Below are positions 8,811 through 16,542 of a stretch of 64,000 bases of DNA, in pieces. Source of the stretch: an archaeon (lineage in GTDB: Archaea; Thermoproteota; Nitrososphaeria; Nitrososphaerales; Gagatemarchaeaceae); NCBI GenBank assembly GCA_016432545.1, contig CP066694.1:1054001-1118000 (forward strand), read 5' to 3'. The translations under genes were made by a program, and so were the position numbers. The first letter of the stretch is position 1. Every line of letters starts with the position of its first letter. The notes beneath the pieces were generated by a model. It made no database searches. It was not told the origin of the DNA and was given only the letters and a program-made list of their open reading frames with translations.

Positions 8811-9322
8811 GGTCCTCGCTCCTTCAGCCACTTCTTGATTAGGGGGGCATACCGTTCCTTGATCCTGTAGAAGGTGTCCCATTCATTCCCCTCGCGTCTT
8901 TCTTCCTTGATGTATGGGCTCTCATAGCCCCAGGTACGTGAGCGGATGGAGAGTCCCGCGAGGAGACCGCCCAAGTCCCAGCCGCGGAATCCCGGGTTCT
9001 TCAATAGTTTCTTCATCTCGTTCAGGAATTCTTCGCGAGTCACCTCGCCCTTGTCACTCAGCACCTTGAGGGCCACAATCTGGTCTTCACGGGTTTCCTT
9101 GCTGAGAAACTGAGTGAGGTCCTGCTCGTTCCACTCCGTCTTGATTCCCTCGTCGGCGGAGCCCAGCGACGTCAAGTCGAAGAACTTCGAAAAATTCTCG
9201 ACGGCGCTTATGAGCTCCTGAAGGCTGTCCAAGCTCACTGTCTGCTTCAGCTTGAGGGTGGTATTACCAACCTCCACAGAAGTGATGTCTGTTCCTTCTA
9301 TTACTGGCTTTATTGCAGTCAT
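8807..9322 (-). CDS. Hypothetical protein, first gene of HExxH operon
   Basis: 171 aa, soluble and mixed alpha/beta. Residues about 77-135 (ETREDQIVALKVLSDKGEVTR and following) look like a winged-helix fold, which would suit a regulator or adaptor. The ATG lies 33 nt downstream of the centre of a TATA-like TACTTAAATA (9351-9360), so the leader is very short. Overlaps the next gene by 4 nt. Confidence 0.6.
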   Translation of the reverse strand: MTAIKPVIEGTDITSVEVGNTTLKLKQTVSLDSLQELISAVENFSKFFDLTSLGSADEGIKTEWNEQDLTQFLSKETREDQIVALKVLSDKGEVTREEFLNEMKKLLKNPGFRGWDLGGLLAGLSIRSRTWGYESPYIKEERREGNEWDTFYRIKERYAPLIKKWLKERGP

Positions 9323-9350
9323 ATGTGACTACTAGTAGAATATTGATAAC

Positions 9351-9360
9351 TATTTAAGTA
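9351..9360 (-). promoter_or_regulatory. TATA box of HExxH operon
   Basis: TACTTAAATA on the minus strand, about 33 nt before the ATG at 9322, in an AT-rich pocket. The stretch 9361-9516 beyond it contains no gene I can support. Confidence 0.5.
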
Positions 9361-9516
9361 GTATCTCCGCAGAGCGATGTACCTGGCTACACTGAACCCT
9401 ACTCCTCTGCTGGGGTACCTGTCTAAGACCTTCGGCGTCTGAGCAATTGCGAACTGAATGAATGTCTGTGGACATGCGTCGAACCCTTGGCGCAGCGAAG
9501 CGCTTTCACGATAGTA

Positions 9517-10029
9517 CTATGGGAAGAACGATGCGATTACCAAGGGAACTCCCACCACCAATACACTCGACCCGATATCATAGAATCTGGGAAAGGTCGG
9601 CTTTCTCGTCTTGGATGTAAGACTTAGTGAAAGAGACGTGGGGGCAGATTGACCGTTCTTCACCCATACGCCGTAGACGCCCTTGGGAAGTTTCTTTTCG
9701 AAACTCTGATGAATCTGAGACCGATCCTCAAGATGAACGGGGAACCACCAATCTGTAGTCCGTGACGAGACTTCGGGGACCACCGGCAGTTCCACAAGCG
9801 AGTAATCGAAGACCCCCGAATAGCTCTTGAACGATCCATCTAAGGTCGAATCATCGTCGATGATGAATGTGAATATCTTTTCAGCCTTGTCCGGATAGGG
9901 CGCCAGATTAGCACCTTGATTGTCGTAGATTATCCGTACTGCAATGCTTCTTCTTAGCCCAAGAACCATCAAGGCCATACCGGCAATCACAATTGTGATG
10001 CCTGTCTCTAACAGGGTGGCCTGTACCAT
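9517..10029 (-). CDS. Membrane-anchored protein, 170 aa
   Basis: Two hydrophobic helices, one near the N-terminus (ETGITIVIAGMALMVLGL) and one at the C-terminus (IGSSVLVVGVPLVIASFF), enclose a beta-rich domain of about 110 residues. ATG at 10029 is chosen because it lies about 27 nt from an AATTAAAC box shared with the divergent endonuclease-like gene. No family recognised. Confidence 0.55.
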   Translation of the reverse strand: MVQATLLETGITIVIAGMALMVLGLRRSIAVRIIYDNQGANLAPYPDKAEKIFTFIIDDDSTLDGSFKSYSGVFDYSLVELPVVPEVSSRTTDWWFPVHLEDRSQIHQSFEKKLPKGVYGVWVKNGQSAPTSLSLSLTSKTRKPTFPRFYDIGSSVLVVGVPLVIASFFP

Positions 10030-10053
10030 AGGCTCAGCTGACTCCGGCCAGAG

Positions 10054-10060
10054 TTTAATT
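10054..10060. promoter_or_regulatory. Shared divergent TATA element
   Basis: TTTAATT reads as a TATA-like box on both strands. It is about 27 nt from ATG 10029 (minus) and ATG 10084 (plus), so both genes appear leaderless and driven from one bidirectional core promoter. Confidence 0.45.
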
Positions 10061-10083
10061 CTTCGCAAGCCAAGCAGCCTGCG

Positions 10084-10503
10084 ATGACTATTCTCGAATC
10101 AGTCCTAGGAATCGGTCTTATCATAGCATTGGTCGTAATCGTCGTCTTGGCTCGGTACGCACAGCTAGAACATCGGCGCAGGCTGAAGAAGGCCACTGAT
10201 GCCTTCCGGCTGGGAGGCAGCCAGAAGATTGGTGACATCTCCCAGCTGCTGGGGACATTCGATGTCTTGACCAAGTATGACGAGATATCGCTACTGTCAT
10301 CAACCTCGGCGCAATCGAGCATGGATCTTCTTGGGAGGAAGGGGAACCAGCTTGACTTCATCGAATTCAAGAAGGCAGGGACGCCGCTCACGAAGTCCGA
10401 ACGCCAGCTCAAGGGCTACATCGATTCGGGACAGCTCAAGGTCGCCTACAGGATCATAGATGTCAGTTGGCCCGAAGACATCAAGGTCGTTGACCGTCAA
10501 TAA
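10084..10503 (+). CDS. Membrane-anchored Holliday-resolvase-related endonuclease
   Basis: 139 aa. Residues 5-25 form a strong transmembrane helix. The soluble part contains DLLGRKGNQLDFIEFKKAG, then LTKSERQLKGYIDSGQ and a final strand YRIIDV, matching the family of endonucleases related to archaeal Holliday junction resolvases; the D and E-x-K core residues are present. Full length for that small family. Membrane anchoring of a nuclease on an integrated element is notable. Substrate unknown. Confidence 0.7.
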   Translation: MTILESVLGIGLIIALVVIVVLARYAQLEHRRRLKKATDAFRLGGSQKIGDISQLLGTFDVLTKYDEISLLSSTSAQSSMDLLGRKGNQLDFIEFKKAGTPLTKSERQLKGYIDSGQLKVAYRIIDVSWPEDIKVVDRQ

Positions 10504-10525
10504 GACAGCCAAGTAGGGAGCAGTA

Positions 10526-10996
10526 TCAGAGTCTCACCCATTCGTGAACGGAGATAGCCAGGCAGAGGAGGATGAAGCCATTGAACACGAAATACCAATG
10601 ACCTGACACCGAAGGAGGGATCACGAAGTCGAAAGTTAAGAGGAAGAAGAGAAGCACTCCCGTCGTCTCAGCCCCATCGTTCCGCCTCGTAGATCTCCAC
10701 GCGTCGTCCTCTCTCTTTGCCTCTCGTCTGACAGCCTCCTTGTTCAGCCTGTAGAGCAGGACCTCTCGCGGGTCGTCATACTTGTCGGGGCCGAGCGCAT
10801 CATATAGGGTTCTCTTATCGGAGTTGGAAAGGACGGAGTAGGCCTCCGAGACCTCTTTGAATCTCTCCTCAGCCTCTGGGGATCTGTTCCTATCCGGGTG
10901 GTACTGGGCGGCCAGCCTCCTGTACGCCTCCTTGATTTCGTCGACGAGTGCAGTCTTCGCGACGCCAAGGACTGCATAGAAGTCTCTGCCCGTCAT
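10526..10996 (-). CDS. DnaJ-domain membrane protein
   Basis: A J-domain covers the first about 65 residues with the HPD signature at residues 33-35 (YHPDRN), followed by a charged linker and two C-terminal hydrophobic helices ([14 protein letters not shown] and [16 protein letters not shown]). ATG at 10996 is chosen over the upstream ORF start because a CTATATAC box lies at about 11031-11038. J-domains recruit DnaK/Hsp70; here it would act at the membrane. It lacks the G/F and zinc regions of full DnaJ. Confidence 0.8.
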   Translation of the reverse strand: MTGRDFYAVLGVAKTALVDEIKEAYRRLAAQYHPDRNRSPEAEERFKEVSEAYSVLSNSDKRTLYDALGPDKYDDPREVLLYRLNKEAVRREAKREDDAWRSTRRNDGAETTGVLLFFLLTFDFVIPPSVSGHWYFVFNGFILLCLAISVHEWVRL

Positions 10997-11096
10997 TCGG
11001 TCATGTGCACGGTTGTGTATACTTACGTATGTATATAGCGCCCTACGCATACAACAAACCCATGTATTATAATACGAACCTACCAACGAACATCCT

Positions 11097-11255
11097 ATGA
11101 CCGCCCAAGCCAAGGTGAAGATCTACTCGTCGAGGGGGAGGCACAGCATCAACCTCCCGACCGAGTTCGTCAGGGACAGCGCCTTTCCGTTCAAGCCGAT
11201 GGAGGAGTTGGTCGCTAGGATAGACGGCAAGCGGATAGTGATAGAGAAGCCATAA
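11097..11255 (+). CDS. AbrB/SpoVT-like small DNA-binding protein
   Basis: 52 aa: [21 protein letters not shown] then a short helix and [16 protein letters not shown]. The alternating strands with a central [15 protein letters not shown] resemble a swapped-hairpin AbrB domain, as in antitoxins and transition regulators. A TATA-like ATTATAATA lies about 27 nt before the ATG, divergent from the dnaJ-like promoter. No toxin follows directly. Confidence 0.55.
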   Translation: MTAQAKVKIYSSRGRHSINLPTEFVRDSAFPFKPMEELVARIDGKRIVIEKP

Positions 11256-11370
11256 CGCGCTAGCCATGCCAGTAGCCGCCTGTCCTCAGATGGTGATAGT
11301 GGGAAGCGCGCTCCTCTTTTGAAGGGAAGTGGAGCTGCCTTAAGTGAGCGCAGCGGATGCCACATCAGAA

Positions 11371-11511
11371 ATGACGGCACAAGACGATCTGACTTGGCTT
11401 CTATTGAGGATTTACGTGAGGGCTCATCACCGGAACAGGCGAAGGCGACAACGACTTGACGAAGGAATGCGCCAAAATCGAAGTGCTGCGGAGATCAGAA
11501 TAGCAGAATAG
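11371..11511 (+). CDS. Possible 45-aa protein
   Basis: ATG-started frame (MTAQDDLTWLLLRIYVRAHH, then an arginine-rich helix). Its first three residues match those of the AbrB-like gene, probably by chance. No promoter identified; it may be spurious. The remaining gap 11256-11673 shows nothing else I can support. Confidence 0.2.
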   Translation: MTAQDDLTWLLLRIYVRAHHRNRRRRQRLDEGMRQNRSAAEIRIAE

Positions 11512-11673
11512 ATTACCCTGATGTTGAACTGCACGGGTTGTCGCGAAGCTGGCGGAAGCCTAAAGGGAGGTCTGCTTAACAATAAAGAAGGGTGCGTCGC
11601 CGGAAGGAACAGAGCACCGTCGCACACCTGTGGTTGTCGTGACAACGCCGTGACAATAGCGGATGTTCCCCCT

Positions 11674-12927
11674 TCAAAGCAGTTGGAGGGCCATCTCCAT
11701 CGTCTCCCTGCACACTCTCTCTGAACGGGGTTCGTTCTCTACAAGATCCAGCGGCGTGGTCAATCCGTTGAACTCCCTCAGCTCTCCCACCGGCATAACC
11801 TTGGCCCAAATCCTCCCATTCGTGAGGTTCTGAACGAAAAGGATCATGGGGACGGCATACCTCTGCGCTAGTCTCAACTCTGCGAGCACCTTCCTCCTCG
11901 GTATCCATCTCTGCCGGGTCCCATCCTCCTTCAGCGTCAAAGCCTTGAATGCGCCGACCCCCCTCGCAGTGCGCGTGCCAGGCGCATAGAAGACGAAGTC
12001 CGGCGTCCCTTCCTTCAGGCTGTTGTCATGCAGCTTCCCCGCGCCGTGAAGTGTCTCTTCGGAGAACTTGAGTTGGGCCTTGTTGCCTTTGTCCCGGTTC
12101 GCAATCCCAGCTTCCTTCGTTAGTTTGCCACTCGAAGGAGAGGGCGGAGCCCCACCTTGGGGCATCTGACTCTGGGTAACTTGATTGGTGTTAAGTTCCT
12201 TAGGACTGGAGCCTGCTTGCGATTCGCTTCCTCCTCTCCCAAATGAATCGGAGAGTTCGTCTAGTTGGTCCGAGAACATGCCGAACCTCTCCAACATGTC
12301 CTGGGCTCTGTCGATCAGAAGATCGAAGCTCTTGATTGCTTCATCGCGTTGTTTGTGCCATTTGTAGTACTGGGTGATTACCTCGCTGTACTGCGCTTCC
12401 CTCTGATCGGCTCTTTTGTTTACGGCCTCCATCGCCCTCGTCTGCGCCTGTATGGAGTCGGCAAGGCTATCGTCATACGGCGCCAACTCATCCATCTCCT
12501 GGCTCAGCGCGGCGAACTTCGTGGTGAGCTCTGAAAGAGTGGTCTGCATCCCGTTGACCGCGCCGGTCAGAGGCTCCAAACGAGCTTGCAGCTCCTTGTC
12601 GATGTGTTCGACCACGCTCAGTTTCACCTGCTCCTCGCTCCTTGTGTTGGTTCGGACTTCATGATAGAGAGTCCACGAGAGGCAGACGAGGAAGATGAGC
12701 GTGAACACCCACACCCCGGAGAGGATGGGCCCATCGAGAGCCGGGACTTGTGAATAGATGATGGAAACAGACGCCGCCGAGAAGAAGCTCATGACAAACA
12801 CGGTCGATATGCGTCGCTTCGCCTCCTGCGAATCTTCGGCCCTCCAACCTACGGATGCGCCGATGTCGGCTGCAAGGTAGGCCAGGAGTATGAACGCGGT
12901 CAATGGGGAAAGGAAGGGTTCAGTCAA
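11674..12927 (-). CDS. Membrane protein with coiled coil and RmuC-like layout
   Basis: 417 aa. Two or three transmembrane helices occupy about the first 100 residues. A long charged coiled coil follows (VEHIDKELQARLEPL through FDLLIDRAQDMLERF), then a low-complexity Ser/Pro/Gln linker and a C-terminal domain of about 150 residues (TPDFVFYAPGTRTAR to the end). The order membrane anchor, coiled coil, alpha/beta domain recalls RmuC nucleases, but no intact D-ExK set is visible, so nuclease activity is doubtful. The TTG start lies 2 nt after the upstream stop, behind a GGAGGTGG ribosome-binding site. Third gene of an operon from 13792. Confidence 0.55.
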   Translation of the reverse strand: MTEPFLSPLTAFILLAYLAADIGASVGWRAEDSQEAKRRISTVFVMSFFSAASVSIIYSQVPALDGPILSGVWVFTLIFLVCLSWTLYHEVRTNTRSEEQVKLSVVEHIDKELQARLEPLTGAVNGMQTTLSELTTKFAALSQEMDELAPYDDSLADSIQAQTRAMEAVNKRADQREAQYSEVITQYYKWHKQRDEAIKSFDLLIDRAQDMLERFGMFSDQLDELSDSFGRGGSESQAGSSPKELNTNQVTQSQMPQGGAPPSPSSGKLTKEAGIANRDKGNKAQLKFSEETLHGAGKLHDNSLKEGTPDFVFYAPGTRTARGVGAFKALTLKEDGTRQRWIPRRKVLAELRLAQRYAVPMILFVQNLTNGRIWAKVMPVGELREFNGLTTPLDLVENEPRSERVCRETMEMALQLL

Positions 12928-12929
12928 GT

Positions 12930-13136
12930 TCAGCCGTCCACCTCCTCCCTGAGGATGGACAACCACGTCCCCAGCTTAGCCGCGAGGTCGGTGATGGAAA
13001 CTAGGTCGGGCTCGGACAGTATCACCCTCCTCAGAACCGAATCAGGTCTGCACTTGGTAGCCACGAATTCCTTGAGCGGGCGGATGTCGACCTCGACCTC
13101 TGGCATAGGTGAGGGGGACGTGAGCGGCCCTTTCAC
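12930..13136 (-). CDS. Small hypothetical protein, 68 aa
   Basis: GTG start; a soluble, mixed-charge protein (PEVEVDIRPLKEFVATKC...). It ends 2 nt before the next start and begins 20 nt after the upstream stop, so it is the middle gene of a three-gene operon. Its 3' end carries the strong Shine-Dalgarno sequence for the following gene. No family recognised. Confidence 0.5.
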   Translation of the reverse strand: MKGPLTSPSPMPEVEVDIRPLKEFVATKCRPDSVLRRVILSEPDLVSITDLAAKLGTWLSILREEVDG

Positions 13137-13156
13137 CCCATAATCGGAGAAAACCT

Positions 13157-13792
13157 CTAGGACTTGGGGTCGGATTTCTCAGATTCAGAGTCCTTGGCTC
13201 TGTCTCTGTCAATCACACTCTGAATCAATGAGACGACGTGTGCCTGGTGCCTCTCCCTTGCCTCCGTCGTCATCACCAGCATCAGACTAACGACAACAGT
13301 CACTGCAATCAGGTCTAGGGCAACAAGAAGCCCACTGTATGAAGTATCGGCGCTCCACATGGCATAGCTTGGTCCCAGAGCGAGGCCGAGTACCATGGTC
13401 ATCGTCGAAATGATTAGGACTTCATTCAGGCTGAAGGTTGCCAAGAATGGTCTTAGGGCTCGCCTTCCAAGTGAGGTGACCACGAACTCCTGCGGGTCCA
13501 GAATCTCTGATGGAGAGATGACGGGAACATTCGGAGCGGGGGCGATATACTTGTGCTCAAGGAGCCAGCCGAAGCTCTTCCTGATCGTGTCGTATCCCCC
13601 GATTCCGACTTCGTCTTTCAGTTTGTCGATCGAAGTGACTCGCTCGTGTCTCTTGCGCGATTCCAGATAGAGTAGGATTTTGAGAGGACTGAGTCTAATC
13701 TTCTTCGCTTTCTCTCGTCCAGACACTCTGTCAACAAATCTGACTAATAGTGATTCCTTACTGTTGGGGATCTCTCCATCCACCTGTACCAC
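13157..13792 (-). CDS. Winged-helix protein with two transmembrane helices
   Basis: 211 aa. Residues about 30-115 form a winged-helix-like domain (SPLKILLYLESRKRHERVTSIDKL ... GWLLEHKYIAP ... VVTSLGRRAL). Two hydrophobic helices follow (LIISTMTMVLGLALG and LLVALDLIAVTVVVSLMLV), then a charged helical tail. First gene of the operon leading to the RmuC-like protein. It may be a membrane-bound regulator or sensor; this is inference. Confidence 0.55.
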   Translation of the reverse strand: MVQVDGEIPNSKESLLVRFVDRVSGREKAKKIRLSPLKILLYLESRKRHERVTSIDKLKDEVGIGGYDTIRKSFGWLLEHKYIAPAPNVPVISPSEILDPQEFVVTSLGRRALRPFLATFSLNEVLIISTMTMVLGLALGPSYAMWSADTSYSGLLVALDLIAVTVVVSLMLVMTTEARERHQAHVVSLIQSVIDRDRAKDSESEKSDPKS

Positions 13793-13829
13793 ACGGGACG
13801 GTTTTTGGCACCATTGGTGATTTTAGGTG

Positions 13830-13847
13830 GATGCCGCCTGTGGCATC
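13830..13847. repeat. Short inverted repeat (possible hairpin)
   Basis: GATGCC and GGCATC separated by six bases, in the 330-bp gap (13793-14122) between the winged-helix operon and the fic gene. It could be a regulatory site or chance. Confidence 0.25.
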
Positions 13848-14032
13848 TCATTGAGGAGAGGGCAAGTCGAAAGTGTAACCGCTTCACCGTCAATTTGGAC
13901 TTGGCTCTCTTGAGGAAAGAGGCCCCTGAGACTGAAAGAAATCGTATTACTCATTCGTGAACGATCATTCCACGGATAGGAATCAGGGTTCTGGTAGGCT
14001 TTCGCTGTAACTGGTCATTCTGTCAATTCCTG

Positions 14033-14052
14033 TAGCCTAGCGGTCTAGGCTA
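14033..14052. promoter_or_regulatory. Perfect 8-bp inverted repeat upstream of fic
   Basis: TAGCCTAG and CTAGGCTA flank a 4-nt spacer, about 70 nt before the fic start. A second symmetric pair (GTATAC twice, 14096-14101 and 14108-14113) lies between the TATA-like ATACTTATAA (about 14081-14092) and the ATG. These are plausible operator sites, perhaps autoregulatory through the C-terminal HTH of Fic. Confidence 0.4.
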
Positions 14053-14122
14053 TCATATCATTGTTTATGTATGTTAGCGCAATACTTATAACATCGTATA
14101 CTCTGCGGTATACTGTTAGTCT

Positions 14123-15055
14123 ATGGGAACACTGACCAGACCAAGGCTGAATGAAGCTATTCTCAACAAGTGGGCCATAGTCGATGCCAAGAGGCCTCTC
14201 TCATCGACTGTCGTGAACAAACTGAAGGAGAGTTTCAGGGCAGAGTACGTCTACAACACCAACGCCATCGAGGGGAATACCCTGACGCTCAGGGAGACGC
14301 AGCTCCTCATCGAGGAAGGGATAACGGTCCATGGGAAGAGTTTGAGAGAGCTAGACGAAGCACGAAACCATCCCGAGGCGCTAGACTACATAGAGAACCT
14401 GGCCACGGAGGGCAAGAGCATCACAGAGTTCGACATCACCACTCTCCACCAAATCCTGATGAAAGGGACAATCGAAGAGAGGTTCGTCGGGCGATACAGG
14501 ACTGGCCAGATAGGAATCAGGGGCTCAAGGCACGTCCCCCCTCCCGCATACGAAGTCCCCCGCCTCATGGAGGAGTTCGTGAAGATGGTCAACGACAATC
14601 CGAGGGAACTCACCACCGTCGAGCTGGCAGCCGTGGCTCTGCATCGTCTTGTCTTCATCCATCCTTTCGAGGACGGGAACGGAAGAATGTCTAGGTTGCT
14701 GGCGAACCTTGTCCTTCTAAGGAAGCGCTACCCCCCGGTCATCATCCTCAACGCGGACAGGAAGAGATACCTGAACTATCTGGCGAAGGCTGACGAGGGC
14801 AACTACGCACCGCTGGTGAACTTCTTCGCCCAGTACGTGATCAAGCACCTGGACATGATCCTCAGGGCACTGGAACAGAAACCGGAAGACGACCTTCTCA
14901 CCCTGGTCGAAGCCGAGAGGCTTTCGTCGTTTTCTGCCGCTTATCTACGAGTCCTCGCCAACCGCGGTCTGATTTCGGCGTCGAAGGAAGGCCGTGAGTG
15001 GAGAATTTCGAAGCGCGAGCTCCTCGACTACGTTCGGACCCACAAGAAGGCTTGA
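14123..15055 (+). CDS. Fic-domain protein with C-terminal HTH
   Basis: 310 aa. The Fic motif HPFEDGNGR is at residues 180-188, complete for AMP-transfer chemistry. An N-terminal inhibitory motif T-x3-E-G (TNAIEG, 46-51) marks a class II, self-inhibited Fic protein. Residues about 250-310 form a helix-turn-helix (AERLSSFSAAYLRVLANRGLI), so the protein may bind DNA and control its own promoter. Stand-alone gene with a leaderless-type promoter. Its target protein cannot be inferred. Confidence 0.9.
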   Translation: MGTLTRPRLNEAILNKWAIVDAKRPLSSTVVNKLKESFRAEYVYNTNAIEGNTLTLRETQLLIEEGITVHGKSLRELDEARNHPEALDYIENLATEGKSITEFDITTLHQILMKGTIEERFVGRYRTGQIGIRGSRHVPPPAYEVPRLMEEFVKMVNDNPRELTTVELAAVALHRLVFIHPFEDGNGRMSRLLANLVLLRKRYPPVIILNADRKRYLNYLAKADEGNYAPLVNFFAQYVIKHLDMILRALEQKPEDDLLTLVEAERLSSFSAAYLRVLANRGLISASKEGREWRISKRELLDYVRTHKKA

Positions 15056-15139
15056 GCGGACGCTCGGTAGTCAATTTCTAGCTCGAAAAACCCACGTTTC
15101 TGGGCAAAACCTACTCTGGAAGGAAGGCCGCCACTTCTG

Positions 15140-16312
15140 TCAGTTGGGGAGCCTCAGAATGGTCTTCTCATTTGATAAGGAAGCTACGAACTCCCACCCC
15201 TTGGTAATGTAGCTCTCCACTTCGCTGACGGGCACTACCTTCTGATGGCTGCCGTTGTCCGCCATTTCTCCGAGGAGCCGCTCTCGCACCAGCTTCTGAA
15301 TCTCCTTGTCTTCCATACCAGCGAGGTCGAGTTTGCCCACCTCTTCCTTGCTATACCCGCCCACCTTCAGCAGAATCTCTCGCTTGAATTCGGTCTTCAA
15401 ATCAGGCCCCTCCCTTGTCCCGAAGACGCTGAGGTGCGGCATCAGTCTCAGGTAGTCAGAGGCCCTCTCTTCCTCGCTCTTCTGATAATAAGTGTCCATG
15501 TAGAAGCCGTGCCCGCAGAGGGCGTGGGCCGCATGCTCCCCTATGACGTCGCTCCCCTTGGTCAGAAAGTACTTGCGGAAGATGTGGAAGTGGATCTTGT
15601 GGATCCTGTGGTTGTCGAGCCTCTCACCGAGCCCTGCCCGTGACACCACCCTCCTGAAGTTCACGGTCGCAATCTTGGTCCTCGACCAGATGTCCCCGGA
15701 GTAATCGAAAATGAACCCACCGGATGAAACACTGTTGATGATCTCGTTCATCGCCTGCTTCGCCTCGTCGCTCATGTACGCCACCCTCGCCCTCTTCCCC
15801 TTGGTCATCTCAGCACGAAGAGAGGCCCGGGCTGGCTCGGCCTTCAGGTCCAAGTCGTTGATTGTAAGACTCAACGCCTCCGTGAGCCTCATACCGCTGC
15901 TCAAGAGAAGCAAGATCAGGGCCCTCATCCTGGCGTTGGGCTTCCCCGTAGTCAGCAACCGCCTGACCTGATCCATCTTCAGCGGCTCCTCGGCTATCTT
16001 CATGACCCTGGGGGTGGAGACCTTGTTCCTGAACTTCTTGTCGTCTATCTCGAACCCGCAGAAGACCAGGAACCGCTTGACGGCGCTGAGGTAGTCGACG
16101 ATGGTCTTGGGCTTCAGTCCCTTCGAGTCAAGCCAGCCAACGAACGCGTCCATCGTCTCGTAGAGGTTCGCTTGGTTGGCGTCGATTCTCTTTTCATCCG
16201 CGAACTGTCTGAACTTCTTGATACCGAATGAGTAGAAGTGCTTCGAGTGGACGGAATGGCTCTTTCTGTAGACACCTTCGATGAACCTATCAACTTGGTT
16301 CCAATCAATCAT
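15140..16312 (-). CDS. Tyrosine recombinase (integrase)
   Basis: 390 aa, complete. An N-terminal SAM-like core-binding region (about 1-100) precedes the catalytic domain with R142 (SSGMRLTEALSL), HxxR at 243-246 (HIFRKYF), H268 (CGHGF) and the tyrosine nucleophile at 275/276 (MDTYYQK). A C-terminal extension ending KGWEFVASLSNEKTILRLPN is typical of archaeal integrases. A CTAAATATC box lies about 25 nt upstream of the ATG. It is the obvious enzyme for integration of the surrounding element at tRNA-Pro. The gene does not overlap the attachment site, so it is not the split SSV type. Confidence 0.9.
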   Translation of the reverse strand: MIDWNQVDRFIEGVYRKSHSVHSKHFYSFGIKKFRQFADEKRIDANQANLYETMDAFVGWLDSKGLKPKTIVDYLSAVKRFLVFCGFEIDDKKFRNKVSTPRVMKIAEEPLKMDQVRRLLTTGKPNARMRALILLLLSSGMRLTEALSLTINDLDLKAEPARASLRAEMTKGKRARVAYMSDEAKQAMNEIINSVSSGGFIFDYSGDIWSRTKIATVNFRRVVSRAGLGERLDNHRIHKIHFHIFRKYFLTKGSDVIGEHAAHALCGHGFYMDTYYQKSEEERASDYLRLMPHLSVFGTREGPDLKTEFKREILLKVGGYSKEEVGKLDLAGMEDKEIQKLVRERLLGEMADNGSHQKVVPVSEVESYITKGWEFVASLSNEKTILRLPN

Positions 16313-16462
16313 GACTGACTAATTGCAGATGATATTTAGCGTCCAATACAACACAAATGCTAGAAGAAATGTCCTAAATGTCCTCTGTGTTATGGTCTTG
16401 ATGGGGGTTGGATTACATTCAAAGGCGGTCGAATTAGCGTTTAATAGCTGATGCGGAGTTAA

Positions 16463-16491
16463 TGACACGTCTGGCAGCGGCCGAACGCGTC
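16463..16491. repeat. Operator-like repeat downstream of winged-helix gene
   Basis: TGACACGT, two bases, GGCAGC, followed by GGCCGAACGCGTC. The same words recur at 17946-17978 on the other side of the 16543-17910 gene, and nowhere else that I saw. Binding site for that gene's product or an element replication/partition site; inference. Confidence 0.4.
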
Positions 16492-16542
16492 GGGTCAATC
16501 CGGCTTGGATTCCACCAGAATGAGCGGGATTGACTGCTGGGC

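Noticed and set aside
10540-13965. CATTCGTGAACG at about 10541 and 13952
   Set aside because: One copy is inside the dnaJ-like coding sequence; a 12-base match over this distance may be chance.
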